The notes: generated by a model from the sequence alone, not told the origin. A DNA stretch of 64,000 bases from M2408 sp040386975 (GCA_040386975.1 JAZKEO010000011.1:159358-223357), one strand, 5' to 3'; counted from the stretch's first letter, positions 51,520 to 61,353 are shown. Made by a program: numbers and translations.

Positions 51520-52101
51520 TCATTTCATTTTTGGCGTTTTCACTCTTCCTTTGTGCATTTGAGCCATTCGCATTTGATTTTTTGAAACAGACATTGTCAA
51601 TTGCTTTTGCATTGTTGAAATCTGTTCTTTCATCATACCATTTTTATCTAACTTTTTTGCTTCAGCAAGTAAAGTTGTAGCTTCGTTCTTACGACCAGTT
51701 TGGGCACAGATTCCTGCTAAATGTAAGCGTGCAACGGCGTTATCTTGTGCAGTTCTCAAACCTAAAGCAACAGCTTTTCTCAATAATTGTTCGCTTTTAG
51801 CAAAACCTAATTCTTGTGTTCCAAGCATTGCCTTCAAATACAAAATGTAAGCATGCTGTTTTTTAGGCATTAAATCTGGTCTTGAGATTCGTTTCAAATA
51901 TTTGTTTGCTTTTTCATGATTTCCAACACGCATTTGGTTTAAAGCAAGAATCATATTTTCATTTCTGAAAAAACTCAAGCCAACAAGAGCTGTAACGAAA
52001 ATTAATACAATTCCCCAGCCCCAATAACCTGTGTAGAAAGAGTAAACATTAATAAAAAGTACAAAAGCTGCTACGACACAGCGAATTATGAATCCAGTCA
52101 T
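51520..52101 (-). CDS. Membrane protein with TPR-like repeats
   Basis: 193 residues. Two membrane helices (about 5-23 and 28-45: GFIIRCVVAAFVLFINVYSF, WGWGIVLIFVTALVGLSFF), then helical TPR-like pairs (KANKYLKRISRPDLMPKKQH, AKSEQLLRKAVALGLRTAQD, EATTLLAEAKKLDKNGMM) and a basic tail. I do not recognise a named family. It starts 22 bases after the Rid-protein stop, so they share a transcript. Confidence 0.75.
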   Translation of the reverse strand: MTGFIIRCVVAAFVLFINVYSFYTGYWGWGIVLIFVTALVGLSFFRNENMILALNQMRVGNHEKANKYLKRISRPDLMPKKQHAYILYLKAMLGTQELGFAKSEQLLRKAVALGLRTAQDNAVARLHLAGICAQTGRKNEATTLLAEAKKLDKNGMMKEQISTMQKQLTMSVSKNQMRMAQMHKGRVKTPKMK

Positions 52102-52123
52102 GATTTTAATTAATTATATAAGT

Positions 52124-52555
52124 TTAAATTGTTGCGATACATTTAAGTTCAATTGCAATCGGCGTTGGCAAAGCATTGATTTCACAGGTTGTTCTACACG
52201 GTTGATTATCTTTAAAATATTCAGCGTAAAGTTTGTTATACGTATGAAAATCTCGTTTCATGTTAACTAAAAAAACAGTAACATCAACTAAGTTTTCCCA
52301 TTTTGAACCTGATTCTTCTAAAATGATTTTCACATTATCAAAAACAGAGCGACATTGAGCTTCAAAATCAAATTCCAAAAAATTACCGTTTTTATCTAAC
52401 TTCAAACCTGGAACTCCTGAATCTGTATCGTCAGAACCGGCAGTTCTTGGTCCTACACCTGAAAGAAAAAGTAAATTGCCAACCTTGCGAGCATGTGGAT
52501 ACAAACCAACAGGTTTTGGAGCTTTTTGTGTTGAAATACGTGAATTTTCTTCCAT
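52124..52555 (-). CDS. Rid/YjgF family protein (2-aminomuconate-deaminase-like)
   Basis: 143 residues from ATG 52555 (MEENSRISTQKAPKPVG); an ATG 18 bases upstream lies inside the TATATTTG promoter element and is rejected. Rid-fold motifs: LLFLSGVGPRTAGSDD, FEAQCRSVFDNVKIILEESGSKWENLVDVTVFLVNM and the conserved Arg in QPCRTTCEINALP. The insertion after SGVGPRT resembles the AmnD branch. Such proteins hydrolyse reactive imines or enamines; a muconate pathway is not visible here, so the exact substrate is open. Confidence 0.88.
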   Translation of the reverse strand: MEENSRISTQKAPKPVGLYPHARKVGNLLFLSGVGPRTAGSDDTDSGVPGLKLDKNGNFLEFDFEAQCRSVFDNVKIILEESGSKWENLVDVTVFLVNMKRDFHTYNKLYAEYFKDNQPCRTTCEINALPTPIAIELKCIATI

Positions 52556-52570
52556 CTGCAAAATTTTGTA

Positions 52571-52578
52571 CAAATATA
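52571..52578 (-). promoter_or_regulatory. -7 element of the Rid-protein operon
   Basis: TATATTTG on the minus strand, 15 bases before ATG 52555. It excludes the longer ORF start. Confidence 0.6.
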
Positions 52579-52624
52579 CGCAGTTTCAGGAAATATAAAA
52601 GAAATAATTTGGATTATACCAAAC

Positions 52625-52658
52625 AAAAAAGAGGAACCCTTTCGAGTTCCTCTTTTTT
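52625..52658. terminator. Intrinsic terminator after the CUB/FN3 gene
   Basis: AAAAGAGGAAC / GTTCCTCTTTT stem with an eight-base loop and A/T-runs on both sides. It lies downstream of the minus-strand gene ending at 52679 and insulates the Rid operon. Confidence 0.9.
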
Positions 52659-52678
52659 GAAAATGTATTAACTTAATC

Positions 52679-55641
52679 CTAGTTTTTCACTAAAGAATAA
52701 GTCTTAGTTCCATTTGAACTTGAAGTTTTAAAGAAATAAACACCATCAACGAAGTTGTTTAAATCTAATACTACTTCTTTGTTCGCGTCAATTGTATTTA
52801 CTTTTAAATCCAATGCTCTTCCTTGAGCGTCAAATAATTGACCTTCAATTTGGAATCCACTTGTGTTTTTGATAACAAATTTACCAGTAGAAGGATTTGG
52901 AGCAATACTTAAAGCATTGATTTCATTCTCAGAAATTCCAACATTATTTAATGTAGTAAATGATCCAGCAGTTGAAACTGAGCTTGAATCAGTAGGTGAA
53001 CAAACAGCAATTACATAAAATTGGTAAGAAGTATTAACTGTTAAACCAGCAACTGTTGTTGGATTCGTCGTTGCAGGAAGCATCGTTCCAGTACCTTGAG
53101 TAAATCCTGTCACACCGTATTCAACAATCCAAGCAGTTTCTGTACCGCCATTAGTCCAGCCTAAAGTTGCTGAATTTGAAGTAACTGAAGTTGCAACTAA
53201 ATTAGTTGGTGTAGCACAAGGAACAACTGGAACATCACATGTAATTGTGGCAGCCCAACCTAAGTCTGTAGTTGAACCATCAGATCTGAATACAGCTGTT
53301 AAACATCCGTTAGCATTTGTTGAAACAATCACCCCAGGACTTGTACTTCCTTGATAAATACCGATTAAAGGATCTGAACTTGTATTACCATTATAAATTG
53401 ATAATGAGTCCCATCCATCTTCAGTTGCAAAATCAGAGAAAGTCAATGTAATCATTTCACCAGAAGTCGTAGGACAAATTACTTGTACAGTATATTCATC
53501 ATCTGAATAGTCAGCAGCATCCATTCCAGTATCGTAAAACATCTCACCACAAGTTAANNNNNNNNNNNNNNNNNNNNNNNNNNNNNNNNNNNNNNNNNNN
53601 NNNNNNNNNNNNNNNNNNNNNNNNNNNNNNNNNNNNNNNNNNNNNNNNNNNNNNNNNCTGAATAGTCAGCAGCATCCATTCCAGTATCGTAAAACATCTC
53701 ACCACAAGTTAATTGAGGTAAAATTGTTGCACTGATATCTGTCGTAAAAGAAGTAGAACTTGAATAGAAACTTGTATCACCAGCACCACAAATTGCTCTA
53801 ACATAAACATCATAATCAGTATTACCTGTTAAACCAGTCAATGTAAATGGATTCGTTGATGCAATAACACTTGTACCTGAACCTTGTGCAAAACCAGCAG
53901 CACCATATTCGATTGCCCATGATGTTTCAGTAGCTCCATTTGTCCATGAAACTGTAGCTGTAATATCTGTATTTGCATCCACAGTCAAAGCTGTTGGAAC
54001 AGCACATGTTGGAGGAGCTTGACAAGAAATTGTAGCTGACCATCCTGGATTTTGTACAATATCATCACTTGTGAAAACTGCCGTCAAACAACCAGTTGCA
54101 TCTGTTGAATAAATAGTCCCTGGACTTGTTGTTCCTTGATAAATTCCCAATAAAGGTGAAGCTACTGAGTTACCATTATAAACTGTTAATGAGTCATAGC
54201 CATTTTCAGTATCAAATTCAGTAAAAGACAATACAACTACATCTCCAGCATTTACAGGACAGATAACAATTGTATCATTTGAATTTGCACTATAGTCAGT
54301 AGAAACACCACCATTGTCAGTAAATAAATTACCACAAATAAATGGAGCTAATGGCGCTAGACCTGTTGTAAATGAAGCAAGACCAGAGTAAAAACTTGTA
54401 TCTCCTGCACCGCAAATTGCTCTAACATAAACATCATAATCAGTCAATTCAGTTAAACCAGTAATCACATAAGGGTTTGTTGAAGCAACTTCCATTGTTC
54501 CTGAACCTTGAGCAAAACCAGCTGGACCATACTCAACTGCCCACATTGTTTCTGCACCAGCACTTGTCCAAGAGATCGTTCCTGAATCATAAGTATTTGT
54601 ATCTACTGCTACTGCAGTTGGTGTAAAGCAAGTAATTGGAGCTTGACAAGTCACTGTAGCTGCCCATCCATCATTTTGCACAATATTATCACTGCTAAAC
54701 CAAGCAGTTAAGCATCCATTTGGATTTGTAGAATAAATTGTACCAGGGCTATTTGTACCTTGATAAATTCCAAGAATTGGATCAGTAGTAGTATTACCAT
54801 TAAAAATCACTAATGAATCGTAATTGTTTTCAGTATCAAATGAACTAAAAGTTAACACAACTACTTCACCAGGAGTCGTTGGACATATAACCTGTATATA
54901 ATTTTGATCTGCGTTATATGAAGCAGTATCAACTCCTGTGTCATAAAACATATCACCACAAGTTAATGGCAATGCATTAGTTGAAAAAGCAATTGGCCCT
55001 AATGTTGTACTTGAATCAACACCTGAACATTTTGCATAAATATACAAATCATAAGATGTTAAATCTGTTAAACCACTTATAGTTAATGGGTTTGAAGAAG
55101 TCAACATCCAAGTACCTGTACCTTGAGTAAATCCAGCTGGACCATATTCTACACCCCATGATGTTTCTCCAGAGTTTGCAGTCCATGATAAAGTAGCACT
55201 GTTTTCTGTAGTAGAACCTGTAATACCGCTTGGTCTTAAACAAGTCGGTCCTGCAACGCATCCGATTACAGCTTCCCAACCCGCAGTAGTAACTGATTCG
55301 TCACTTTGAAAAATAATAGTCATACAACCTCCAATATTCTCAGAAGTTATTGTACCAGGGTTATTTGCCCCGGTGTAAGTACCAACTAAAGTACCTGTAA
55401 CTAAATCTCCGTCAATGATGTACATAAAATCATAATCTTCTTCTAAATCAAAAGAAGAAAAAGTGATTGTCGCGACATCAGTTGGTGATACCGCACAAAT
55501 TGTAATAGTGTCAAGTTCATCATTTTGATATTCACCTGCTGCACCACCTGAATCGGTAAAAGTGTCACCACAAGTCAGCTGAGCCGTGGCCAAAGTTTGA
55601 AGTCCAAATACAAGACCAAAGATTAAATAGATTTTTTTCAT
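52679..55641 (-). CDS. T9SS-secreted CUB/fibronectin-III repeat protein, interrupted by an assembly gap
   Basis: The gene reads from ATG 55641 (signal peptide MKKIYLIFGLVFGLQTLATAQ) to the stop at 52679, broken by 100 Ns at 53558-53657. A 55-base sequence directly before the gap recurs directly after it; removing one copy plus the Ns (155 bases) leaves 2808 bases, exactly 936 codons in one frame, i.e. 935 residues. Domains: four CUB-like units, each with TCGxxFxD, VICP, YxSLxIYNG, GTxxSPG and a cysteine-ended strand, each followed by a fibronectin-III unit with TSWxxEYGxxGFxxGSGT, then a type A sorting domain (NALSIAPNPSTGKFVIKN to SLVKN). It is a cell-surface or released repeat protein of unknown ligand. 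Confidence 0.88.
53558..53657. other. Scaffold gap of 100 Ns flanked by an exact 55-base duplicate
   Basis: Bases 53503-53557 and 53658-53712 are identical. An overlap of exactly 55 bases between contig ends suggests a de Bruijn assembly edge (k = 55) joined with a fixed 100-N gap, so the true gap may be zero. Extra repeat copies cannot be excluded, because the gene is repetitive. Confidence 0.9.
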
Positions 55642-55677
55642 GAGTTATTAATTAATAATTAAATGAATTTTAGAGCC

Positions 55678-55708
55678 TAAAGATAAATATTTTATTTAAC
55701 ATTGCAAA
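55678..55708 (-). promoter_or_regulatory. Promoter of the CUB/FN3 gene
   Basis: TTTG (55708-55705), 19 bases, TATCTTTA (55685-55678) on the minus strand, 36 bases before ATG 55641. The last base departs from consensus. Confidence 0.55.
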
Positions 55709-55718
55709 AAAAAAATTT

Positions 55719-56507
55719 ATGAATGTTAAATTTTTAACTAAATCGGTTGTGGTTTGTGGAAGTACCCAAGGAATTGGTAAAGCTACAGCTCTAGAATTTG
55801 CTCGAAATGGAGCTAATTTAGTCTTAATAGCTCGAAATGAGGAAAAACTTAAAGAAACGATAAATCAACTTGATATATCTGAAGGTCAAAAACACAGTTA
55901 TTTAGTTGCAGATTTTTCAAAACCTGAAGAGTTGAAAACTGTTATTCAAAATTACATTGCAGATGGTGGCGATTGTCATGTTTTGGTTAACAATACTGGA
56001 GGTCCAAAAGGAGGACTAATTCTCGAAGCAAGTATAGACGAATTTCAAAACACTTTTACACAACATTTGATTTGTAATCATATTTTGGTTCAAAATCTAG
56101 TACCTTTGATGAAGAAAAACGAATACGGTAGAATTATCAATATCATTTCTACAAGTGTAAAACAACCTTTGCCAAATTTAGGAGTTTCAAACACCATTCG
56201 TGGAGCGGTTGCTAGTTGGAGCAAAACTTTAGCAACAGAATTAGCACCTTTTAAAATAACTGTTAATAATGTTTTACCAGGTGCAACAAACACAATTCGT
56301 TTACAAGGAATCGCTGAGGCAAAATCACAAAAAACAAATGAGTCTGTTGCTGATATTTTTAAAGAAATGGCAGCTGAGTCACCAATTGGAAGAATTGCTG
56401 AACCTGAGGAAGTAGCAAATGTAATTGTCTTTTTAGCTTCTCCAGCAGCAAGTTATATCAACGGAATAAACGTTCCTGTTGATGGTGGTCGAACAAAATC
56501 ACTTTGA
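55719..56507 (+). CDS. SDR-family oxidoreductase
   Basis: 262 residues. The Rossmann motif VVCGSTQGIGKATALEFARNG (about 10-30) with NNTGGPKGG, and a C-terminal INGINVPVDGG, typical of 3-oxoacyl-ACP reductase-like SDRs. The usual Tyr-x3-Lys catalytic pair is not evident: where YxxxK is expected the sequence reads LGVSNTIRGAVASWSKTL. The Tyr appears to be replaced, so activity is uncertain. Its stop overlaps the next ATG by one base (TGATG), implying coupled translation. Confidence 0.85.
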   Translation: MNVKFLTKSVVVCGSTQGIGKATALEFARNGANLVLIARNEEKLKETINQLDISEGQKHSYLVADFSKPEELKTVIQNYIADGGDCHVLVNNTGGPKGGLILEASIDEFQNTFTQHLICNHILVQNLVPLMKKNEYGRIINIISTSVKQPLPNLGVSNTIRGAVASWSKTLATELAPFKITVNNVLPGATNTIRLQGIAEAKSQKTNESVADIFKEMAAESPIGRIAEPEEVANVIVFLASPAASYINGINVPVDGGRTKSL

Positions 56508-57304
56508 TGAATATTGGAATTATTGGCTTAGGCTGGCTCGGACTTCCTTTGGCTAAATCTTTAGAAAAAAAAGGATTTACAATTTTCGGAACAACAACTT
56601 CTCTTGAAAAGAAACTTCTCCTAGAAAAAGAAGGATTTCAAGTTTTTCTTTTAAATTTGAATGAAGAGCAAGATGAAAATCAACTAAAAGATTTTTTTAA
56701 TACTTGCACACATTGTTTTTTAAACATTCCACCTTCAAAAACAAATTTTCAAACCTATCAAAATCAACTATTAAAAGCCGTTTCGTTTTTTAACGAGAAT
56801 GCGAAATTTATTTTTGCCAGTTCAACAAGTGTTTATTCAGAAAAAGTAGAAATTGCCTTTGAGGATTCTTTAAAAATTACAGATTACAATTTTACTTCAC
56901 AATTGTTTCTGACTGAAAAAGCTTTAAAACTTAAGTTAAAAGAAAACCTTACAGTAATTCGCTTTGCTGGTTTATTTGGCGAAAATCGAAATCCAGCGAG
57001 ATTTTTAGCTGGAAAAAGTAATTTAAAAAATGGAAACTCAGCAGTAAACTTGGTTCATCAAATCGATTGTATCCATTTTATAAAAAAAATTTTAAATGAG
57101 AACATTTGGGGAGAATGTTTCAATTTGTGTGCAAGTGAACATCCTAAACGCAGTGAATTTTACACTTCTTTTTGTCAAAAATTAAATTTGGAAATGCCCT
57201 CTTTTGAACAAGAAAACTTAAGTAACACTTCAAGAATTGTTTCAAATGAAAAATCAAAAAAATGGAACTTCATCTATCAATATGATTCGCCTTACGATTT
57301 TTAG
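56507..57304 (+). CDS. Rossmann-fold NAD(P)-binding protein, YeeZ/NAD-epimerase-like
   Basis: 265 residues from ATG 56507 (MNIGIIGLGWLGLPLAKSLEKKGFTIFGTTTS); a TTG three bases upstream is rejected. The N-terminal glycine motif, SSTSVYSE and LVHQIDCIHFIKKIL resemble the SDR epimerase branch that includes YeeZ. The typical YxxxK is not evident. Substrate unknown. Coupled to the SDR gene upstream. Its last four bases overlap the end of the convergent minus-strand gene (57301-57304). Confidence 0.8.
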   Translation: MNIGIIGLGWLGLPLAKSLEKKGFTIFGTTTSLEKKLLLEKEGFQVFLLNLNEEQDENQLKDFFNTCTHCFLNIPPSKTNFQTYQNQLLKAVSFFNENAKFIFASSTSVYSEKVEIAFEDSLKITDYNFTSQLFLTEKALKLKLKENLTVIRFAGLFGENRNPARFLAGKSNLKNGNSAVNLVHQIDCIHFIKKILNENIWGECFNLCASEHPKRSEFYTSFCQKLNLEMPSFEQENLSNTSRIVSNEKSKKWNFIYQYDSPYDF

Positions 57305-58119
57305 TAAGATGTAATTTGATATTCTTTCAAATCTAAGTTTGAAGATTGTTTGTCATAGCTTTTGAAATAAATAGTTGTTTCAATTACATTATCTGCATTA
57401 ATCATTTCCAATCCGATAGTGAAATTTTCGCTATTTATATTTACAACTCCTAAATTCATTAAAAATAGTTCAATGTTTTTCTTAGTCAATTCAGAGCAAT
57501 CTTTCAAAACATTTTCTTTTGACGACCAAAGACTTAATTTTTGTTCTTGAACATCTTTTAAAGTGTATTCTGCACATGAATGATTTGAAATCACTTTCTC
57601 TTTTCCTGTTTTTTCATACATTGAATCCCATAAATCCACATTTTGAGACAAATTATAAATGTCAGGCATTATTAAAGCGGTGATTACACCAGTTTTATTT
57701 TGTTTATCAAGAACAAATGATTTATTAATTTTATAATCATAAATCAAAATTCCTTCTCCAGAATCCATTACAAAAACACTATCACTAATATAAAAATTTA
57801 ATTCCGTTTTTTGATATTCAAGAGCGTCCTGAAAATTAGACACTTCATATTTTAAAATCGAATTGAACTCATAAACTTGATTCCCTTCAAAATTTAAGGT
57901 ATTTGTATCTTGATCGATAATGTCTTCCGAACTTCCTTCACCAGATTCACCTTCTATATTTTCATTGGTTTTATTGATGCTATTTTTGTTTGAGCGACTT
58001 CTATTAAAATCAGTTGCCCTTGAAGTGGATGACGATTTAGCTTTATCCTTAATATTTCCTAAAATTTGGGCAGCAAAATTCGATGAATAAAGTAGCAATA
58101 TTATAAGAAGATTTTTCAT
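57301..58119 (-). CDS. Secreted DUF4412-like protein
   Basis: 272 residues from ATG 58119, with signal peptide MKNLLIILLLYSSNFAAQ; the longer frame adds seven residues before it. A Ser/Asn/Asp-rich low-complexity stretch (about 25-70) is followed by a region like DUF4412 (KYEVSNFQDALEYQKTELNF; VISNHSCAEYTLKDVQEQKLSLWSSKE), found in many secreted Bacteroidota proteins without known function. A good consensus promoter precedes it, back to back with that of the CHU_C gene. Confidence 0.75.
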   Translation of the reverse strand: MKNLLIILLLYSSNFAAQILGNIKDKAKSSSTSRATDFNRSRSNKNSINKTNENIEGESGEGSSEDIIDQDTNTLNFEGNQVYEFNSILKYEVSNFQDALEYQKTELNFYISDSVFVMDSGEGILIYDYKINKSFVLDKQNKTGVITALIMPDIYNLSQNVDLWDSMYEKTGKEKVISNHSCAEYTLKDVQEQKLSLWSSKENVLKDCSELTKKNIELFLMNLGVVNINSENFTIGLEMINADNVIETTIYFKSYDKQSSNLDLKEYQITSY

Positions 58120-58137
58120 AATATTTAGTTTACAAAA

Positions 58138-58169
58138 CAAATCTAATAAAAAATAGCTATAATTTCAAA
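58138..58169 (-). promoter_or_regulatory. Promoter of the DUF4412-like gene
   Basis: TTTG (58169-58166), 20 bases, TAGATTTG (58145-58138) on the minus strand, 18 bases before ATG 58119. Consensus spacing. Confidence 0.7.
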
Positions 58170-58186
58170 TTTTGGATAAGTTTTTG

Positions 58187-58194
58187 TACATTTG
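58187..58194 (+). promoter_or_regulatory. -7 element of the third CHU_C gene
   Basis: TACATTTG ends ten bases before ATG 58205 and excludes the upstream TTG start at 58172. It is divergent from the 58138-58169 promoter, so both genes may respond together. Confidence 0.6.
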
Positions 58195-58204
58195 TTATTC
58201 GCAC

Positions 58205-60373
58205 ATGAAAAAAATTGCTTTAATATTTGTCTTATCACTTTTTTCTCTCCAACTATTTGCCTCTCATATAGTTGGTGGAGATATATATTACGAATATTTA
58301 GGTAACAACAATTACAAAGTACAAATTATCGTTTACCGCGATTGTAATTCTACAGGTGCAGAATATGATTCCCCTTTAAAACTAGGCGTTTATGATGCAA
58401 ACAACAATTTATTAGAAAGTATTGACCTAAACTTCCCTGGAAGTGTTGTATTACCAATTGTATTAAATAATCCGTGTGTTAATCCACCAACGGGAATTTG
58501 TACTGAAAGAGCAATTTATCAAACAACAATCAACTTGCCGCCAAGTCTAAATGGATATACTTTAGCATATCAAAGGTGTTGTCGTGGGCCAAATATAACA
58601 AATTTAAATAGTCCTGAAGATACAGGTTTTACACTTGCAACACACGTTACAGGGATAAACTCTAATGCTATAATAAACAGTTCGCCTAAATTTACAAATT
58701 ATCCACCTTTGGTAATTTGTAACAACGATATTTTAAACTTCGACCACAGTGCGACTGATGCTGATGGAGATTCTCTTGCTTATGAATTAATCATTCCTAA
58801 TGCTGGAGCTGATGATGTAAATCCTGCTCCAATTCCAAGTGATTTTTCACCACCTTTTCCATTAGTTAGTTTTGCAGGAGGTTTTTCACCTTTAAATCCT
58901 CTTGGTCCCGGTGCAACAATTTCAATAAATCCTATAACAGGACAATTGCTCGCTGACCCAGAATTATTAGGCTTATTTGTTGTCGGGATACGAGTGAAAG
59001 AATATCGAAATGGCGTTTTGATTGGAAGATCAGACCGTGATTTTTTGTTTAAAGTAGTGAACTGCGTTATTACCTTATCTGCAGAAGTTGTTCCTCAGGT
59101 AGAATCATCAACATTTATTTCTTTTTGTCAGGGTTTTGATGCTGAATTTGAAAACAATAGTTTTGGTGGAACAAATTACTTTTGGGATTTTGGGATTGAC
59201 ACGTTAACCACAGATGTTAGTACAGCTTTTGAGCCTAATTTTACATTCCCTGGACCAGGAACTTATGTTGTCACTTTGGTTGTTAATCCTGGCTGGCCTT
59301 GTACAGACACTTCTTATCAAACATTTATTTTAAATGACGATATCGATATTTCATATACAGTTGAAGATTCGATGTGTGTAACAGGAAATTCTCATGACTT
59401 CATTGGAGTTTATGCTGGACCACCAAACCCGGAGATTACTTGGAATTTCGGGAGTCACGGATCTATCCAAACTGCAAACACATTAAATGTAAATAATGTT
59501 GTTTTTGATACATCAGGAGTTATTCCAGTAACAATAAGTGTTCATAGTGGAACATGTGATGGAACATTTACAGATTATATTTTTCTTTACAACGAACCAA
59601 TTGTTAATTTTGGAATTGATTCTGAGTTGAAATGCGCTCCTTATTTAGCGCAGTTTTATGATTCAAGTATTTCTTATGCCCCCCTTATTTACACTTGGAG
59701 TTTTGGCGACGAAAGTATTTCAAATTTAAAAAATCCAAGTCATTTGTATGAAAACCCAGGGGTTTTTGATGTTTCACTAAGCATTGAATCAACAGAAGGC
59801 TGCTTGGCGGCTTTAACAATGACAAAGGATGATCTTATTCGTGTTTATCCATCTCCAACTTCTAAATTTTCTGCTACACCTTTAGTCACAGATATTTTTC
59901 ATCCCGATTTTCAACTTTTTGATGAATCTTTTGATAGTGATTATTTAGAATATCATTATGACGATTCCATTGTTTTATTAGAAAGAAATCCAAGTCTATC
60001 TTTTGTAGAAAGTGGTGGACATTTAGTTTATCAAATTGTCACAAATGAGTTTGGCTGCGTTGATTCTAGTTATCAAGTGATTACAATAACTCCACAAACA
60101 ACCCTTTATATTCCTAATACATTTACTCCTGATGGAAATAAATTTAACAACTTTTTTCAACCAATAGTTTTTGATGCTCTAAATTATTCTTTGGAAATAT
60201 ACAATCGTTGGGGAGAGTTAATTTTTGAAACAAAAAACCCAAAAGAAGGATGGAATGGCACTTACAAAGAACAAATTTGTGAAGATGGAATTTATACATT
60301 TAAAGTAAAATACACCGATATTCAAACCCGTGAAACAATTATAAAAACGGGACATGTCAATTTATTGAGGTAA
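58205..60373 (+). CDS. T9SS-secreted PKD/CHU_C protein
   Basis: 722 residues with signal peptide MKKIALIFVLSLFSLQLFAS. The N-terminal ~280 residues (HIVGGDIYYEYLGNNNYKVQ, YRDCNSTGAEYDSPL, CCRGPNITNL) form a cysteine-containing beta module common in flavobacterial CHU_C proteins. PKD-like domains follow (YFWDFGIDTLTTD, about 325-385; YTWSFGDESISNLKNPSHLY, about 495-550), then the C-terminal gliding-associated sorting domain (YIPNTFTPDGNKFNNFF, YNRWGELIF, GHVNLLR). Probable surface adhesin; ligand unknown. It has its own promoter and stands alone. Confidence 0.88.
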   Translation: MKKIALIFVLSLFSLQLFASHIVGGDIYYEYLGNNNYKVQIIVYRDCNSTGAEYDSPLKLGVYDANNNLLESIDLNFPGSVVLPIVLNNPCVNPPTGICTERAIYQTTINLPPSLNGYTLAYQRCCRGPNITNLNSPEDTGFTLATHVTGINSNAIINSSPKFTNYPPLVICNNDILNFDHSATDADGDSLAYELIIPNAGADDVNPAPIPSDFSPPFPLVSFAGGFSPLNPLGPGATISINPITGQLLADPELLGLFVVGIRVKEYRNGVLIGRSDRDFLFKVVNCVITLSAEVVPQVESSTFISFCQGFDAEFENNSFGGTNYFWDFGIDTLTTDVSTAFEPNFTFPGPGTYVVTLVVNPGWPCTDTSYQTFILNDDIDISYTVEDSMCVTGNSHDFIGVYAGPPNPEITWNFGSHGSIQTANTLNVNNVVFDTSGVIPVTISVHSGTCDGTFTDYIFLYNEPIVNFGIDSELKCAPYLAQFYDSSISYAPLIYTWSFGDESISNLKNPSHLYENPGVFDVSLSIESTEGCLAALTMTKDDLIRVYPSPTSKFSATPLVTDIFHPDFQLFDESFDSDYLEYHYDDSIVLLERNPSLSFVESGGHLVYQIVTNEFGCVDSSYQVITITPQTTLYIPNTFTPDGNKFNNFFQPIVFDALNYSLEIYNRWGELIFETKNPKEGWNGTYKEQICEDGIYTFKVKYTDIQTRETIIKTGHVNLLR

Positions 60374-60438
60374 ATTCAAGAAATATTCGATAAAAGATGG
60401 ATTTTGAAAACTTATTCATAAGAAATAAAATATTGAAC

Positions 60439-60468
60439 TTGTTTTTTTAAAAGTAAAATTTACATTTG
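60439..60468 (+). promoter_or_regulatory. Promoter of the lipoprotein gene at 60498
   Basis: TTG (60439-60441), 19 bases, TACATTTG (60461-60468), 29 bases before the ATG. Confidence 0.7.
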
Positions 60469-60497
60469 TGAATTAAACTTTATACAAAACAACCAAA

Positions 60498-61232
60498 ATG
60501 AAAAAATTTATATTATTAATTCTCATAACATCCTCTCTAACAATTTCTTGTAAAAAAACAAACTCAACACCTGATGAAGCTGAAGTTGAAAAGTTGTCTT
60601 TTCCTGGAAGAGTAAAATCAATAGGTAGTCAAAAATACTATTACAATAGTAAAGGGGATATTACCTATTATGGTGTTACCGGAGATGATTGGACTACGTT
60701 TTACTGGGATTTTAATGCAAAAACTTTAAGAATACTTGATGAAGGTGATTTTTCTGGCGTTAAATCTGATATAACTTATATTATTGACTCAAATAATTAC
60801 ATATTACAAAGCTTAGATGGAAAGGAAAAACTCTTTTACGATAGCTTGATGCAACTTACGAGCAATATTTCTAATACAGTTGACACCGCTAAATATGAGT
60901 GGTTAGATGGAAATGTCATTTCTAAAACAAAAAAAACTTATAGTATTAATGGTACTAGTGCTTTAGATGCCTCGTACATATACACATTTGAATACTCAAA
61001 CACATTAGAGACGAGGAATCTTGGTATGAAATATTTTCCAGAAACTTCAGGTAACCCAATTGGATTTACTCCTCTTTGTAAAAATCTATGTACAAAAATA
61101 ACTTTGAACAACATTACATCAGGAGAAGTTAAAATTTGGAATTACAGCTATGAATTTAATAGCAGTGGGAAAATTTCGAAAGCTACATCTTCAGGGACAT
61201 CAACAAGCTCAGAAACATATACTTATTACTAG
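60498..61232 (+). CDS. Lipoprotein with YD-like beta repeats, unknown function
   Basis: 244 residues with lipoprotein signal MKKFILLILITSSLTISC (lipobox TISC). The rest is built of short beta pairs with YYYNSKGDITYYG, TFYWDFNAKTLRI, YEFNSSGKISKAT patterns that recall DUF4595 or YD-like repeat lipoproteins of Bacteroidota. No enzyme motif. It is a single-gene unit with a consensus promoter; probably outer-membrane-anchored. Confidence 0.75.
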   Translation: MKKFILLILITSSLTISCKKTNSTPDEAEVEKLSFPGRVKSIGSQKYYYNSKGDITYYGVTGDDWTTFYWDFNAKTLRILDEGDFSGVKSDITYIIDSNNYILQSLDGKEKLFYDSLMQLTSNISNTVDTAKYEWLDGNVISKTKKTYSINGTSALDASYIYTFEYSNTLETRNLGMKYFPETSGNPIGFTPLCKNLCTKITLNNITSGEVKIWNYSYEFNSSGKISKATSSGTSTSSETYTYY

Positions 61233-61353
61233 AAGCCTAAAGATTAAAATTTAGTTTTAAGAATTCACAAAAAAATATATATTACTAAATCAATATTGTA
61301 AAGTTTTATGGCAAATTAATGTTTGTAAAATAGATTTTTAATGAGATTTATTT

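Noticed and set aside
53503..53712. Direct repeats at the N gap as an attachment site or true tandem domain
   Set aside because: The copies reach exactly to both gap edges and have a k-mer-like length; collapse restores the frame. An assembly overlap is simpler.
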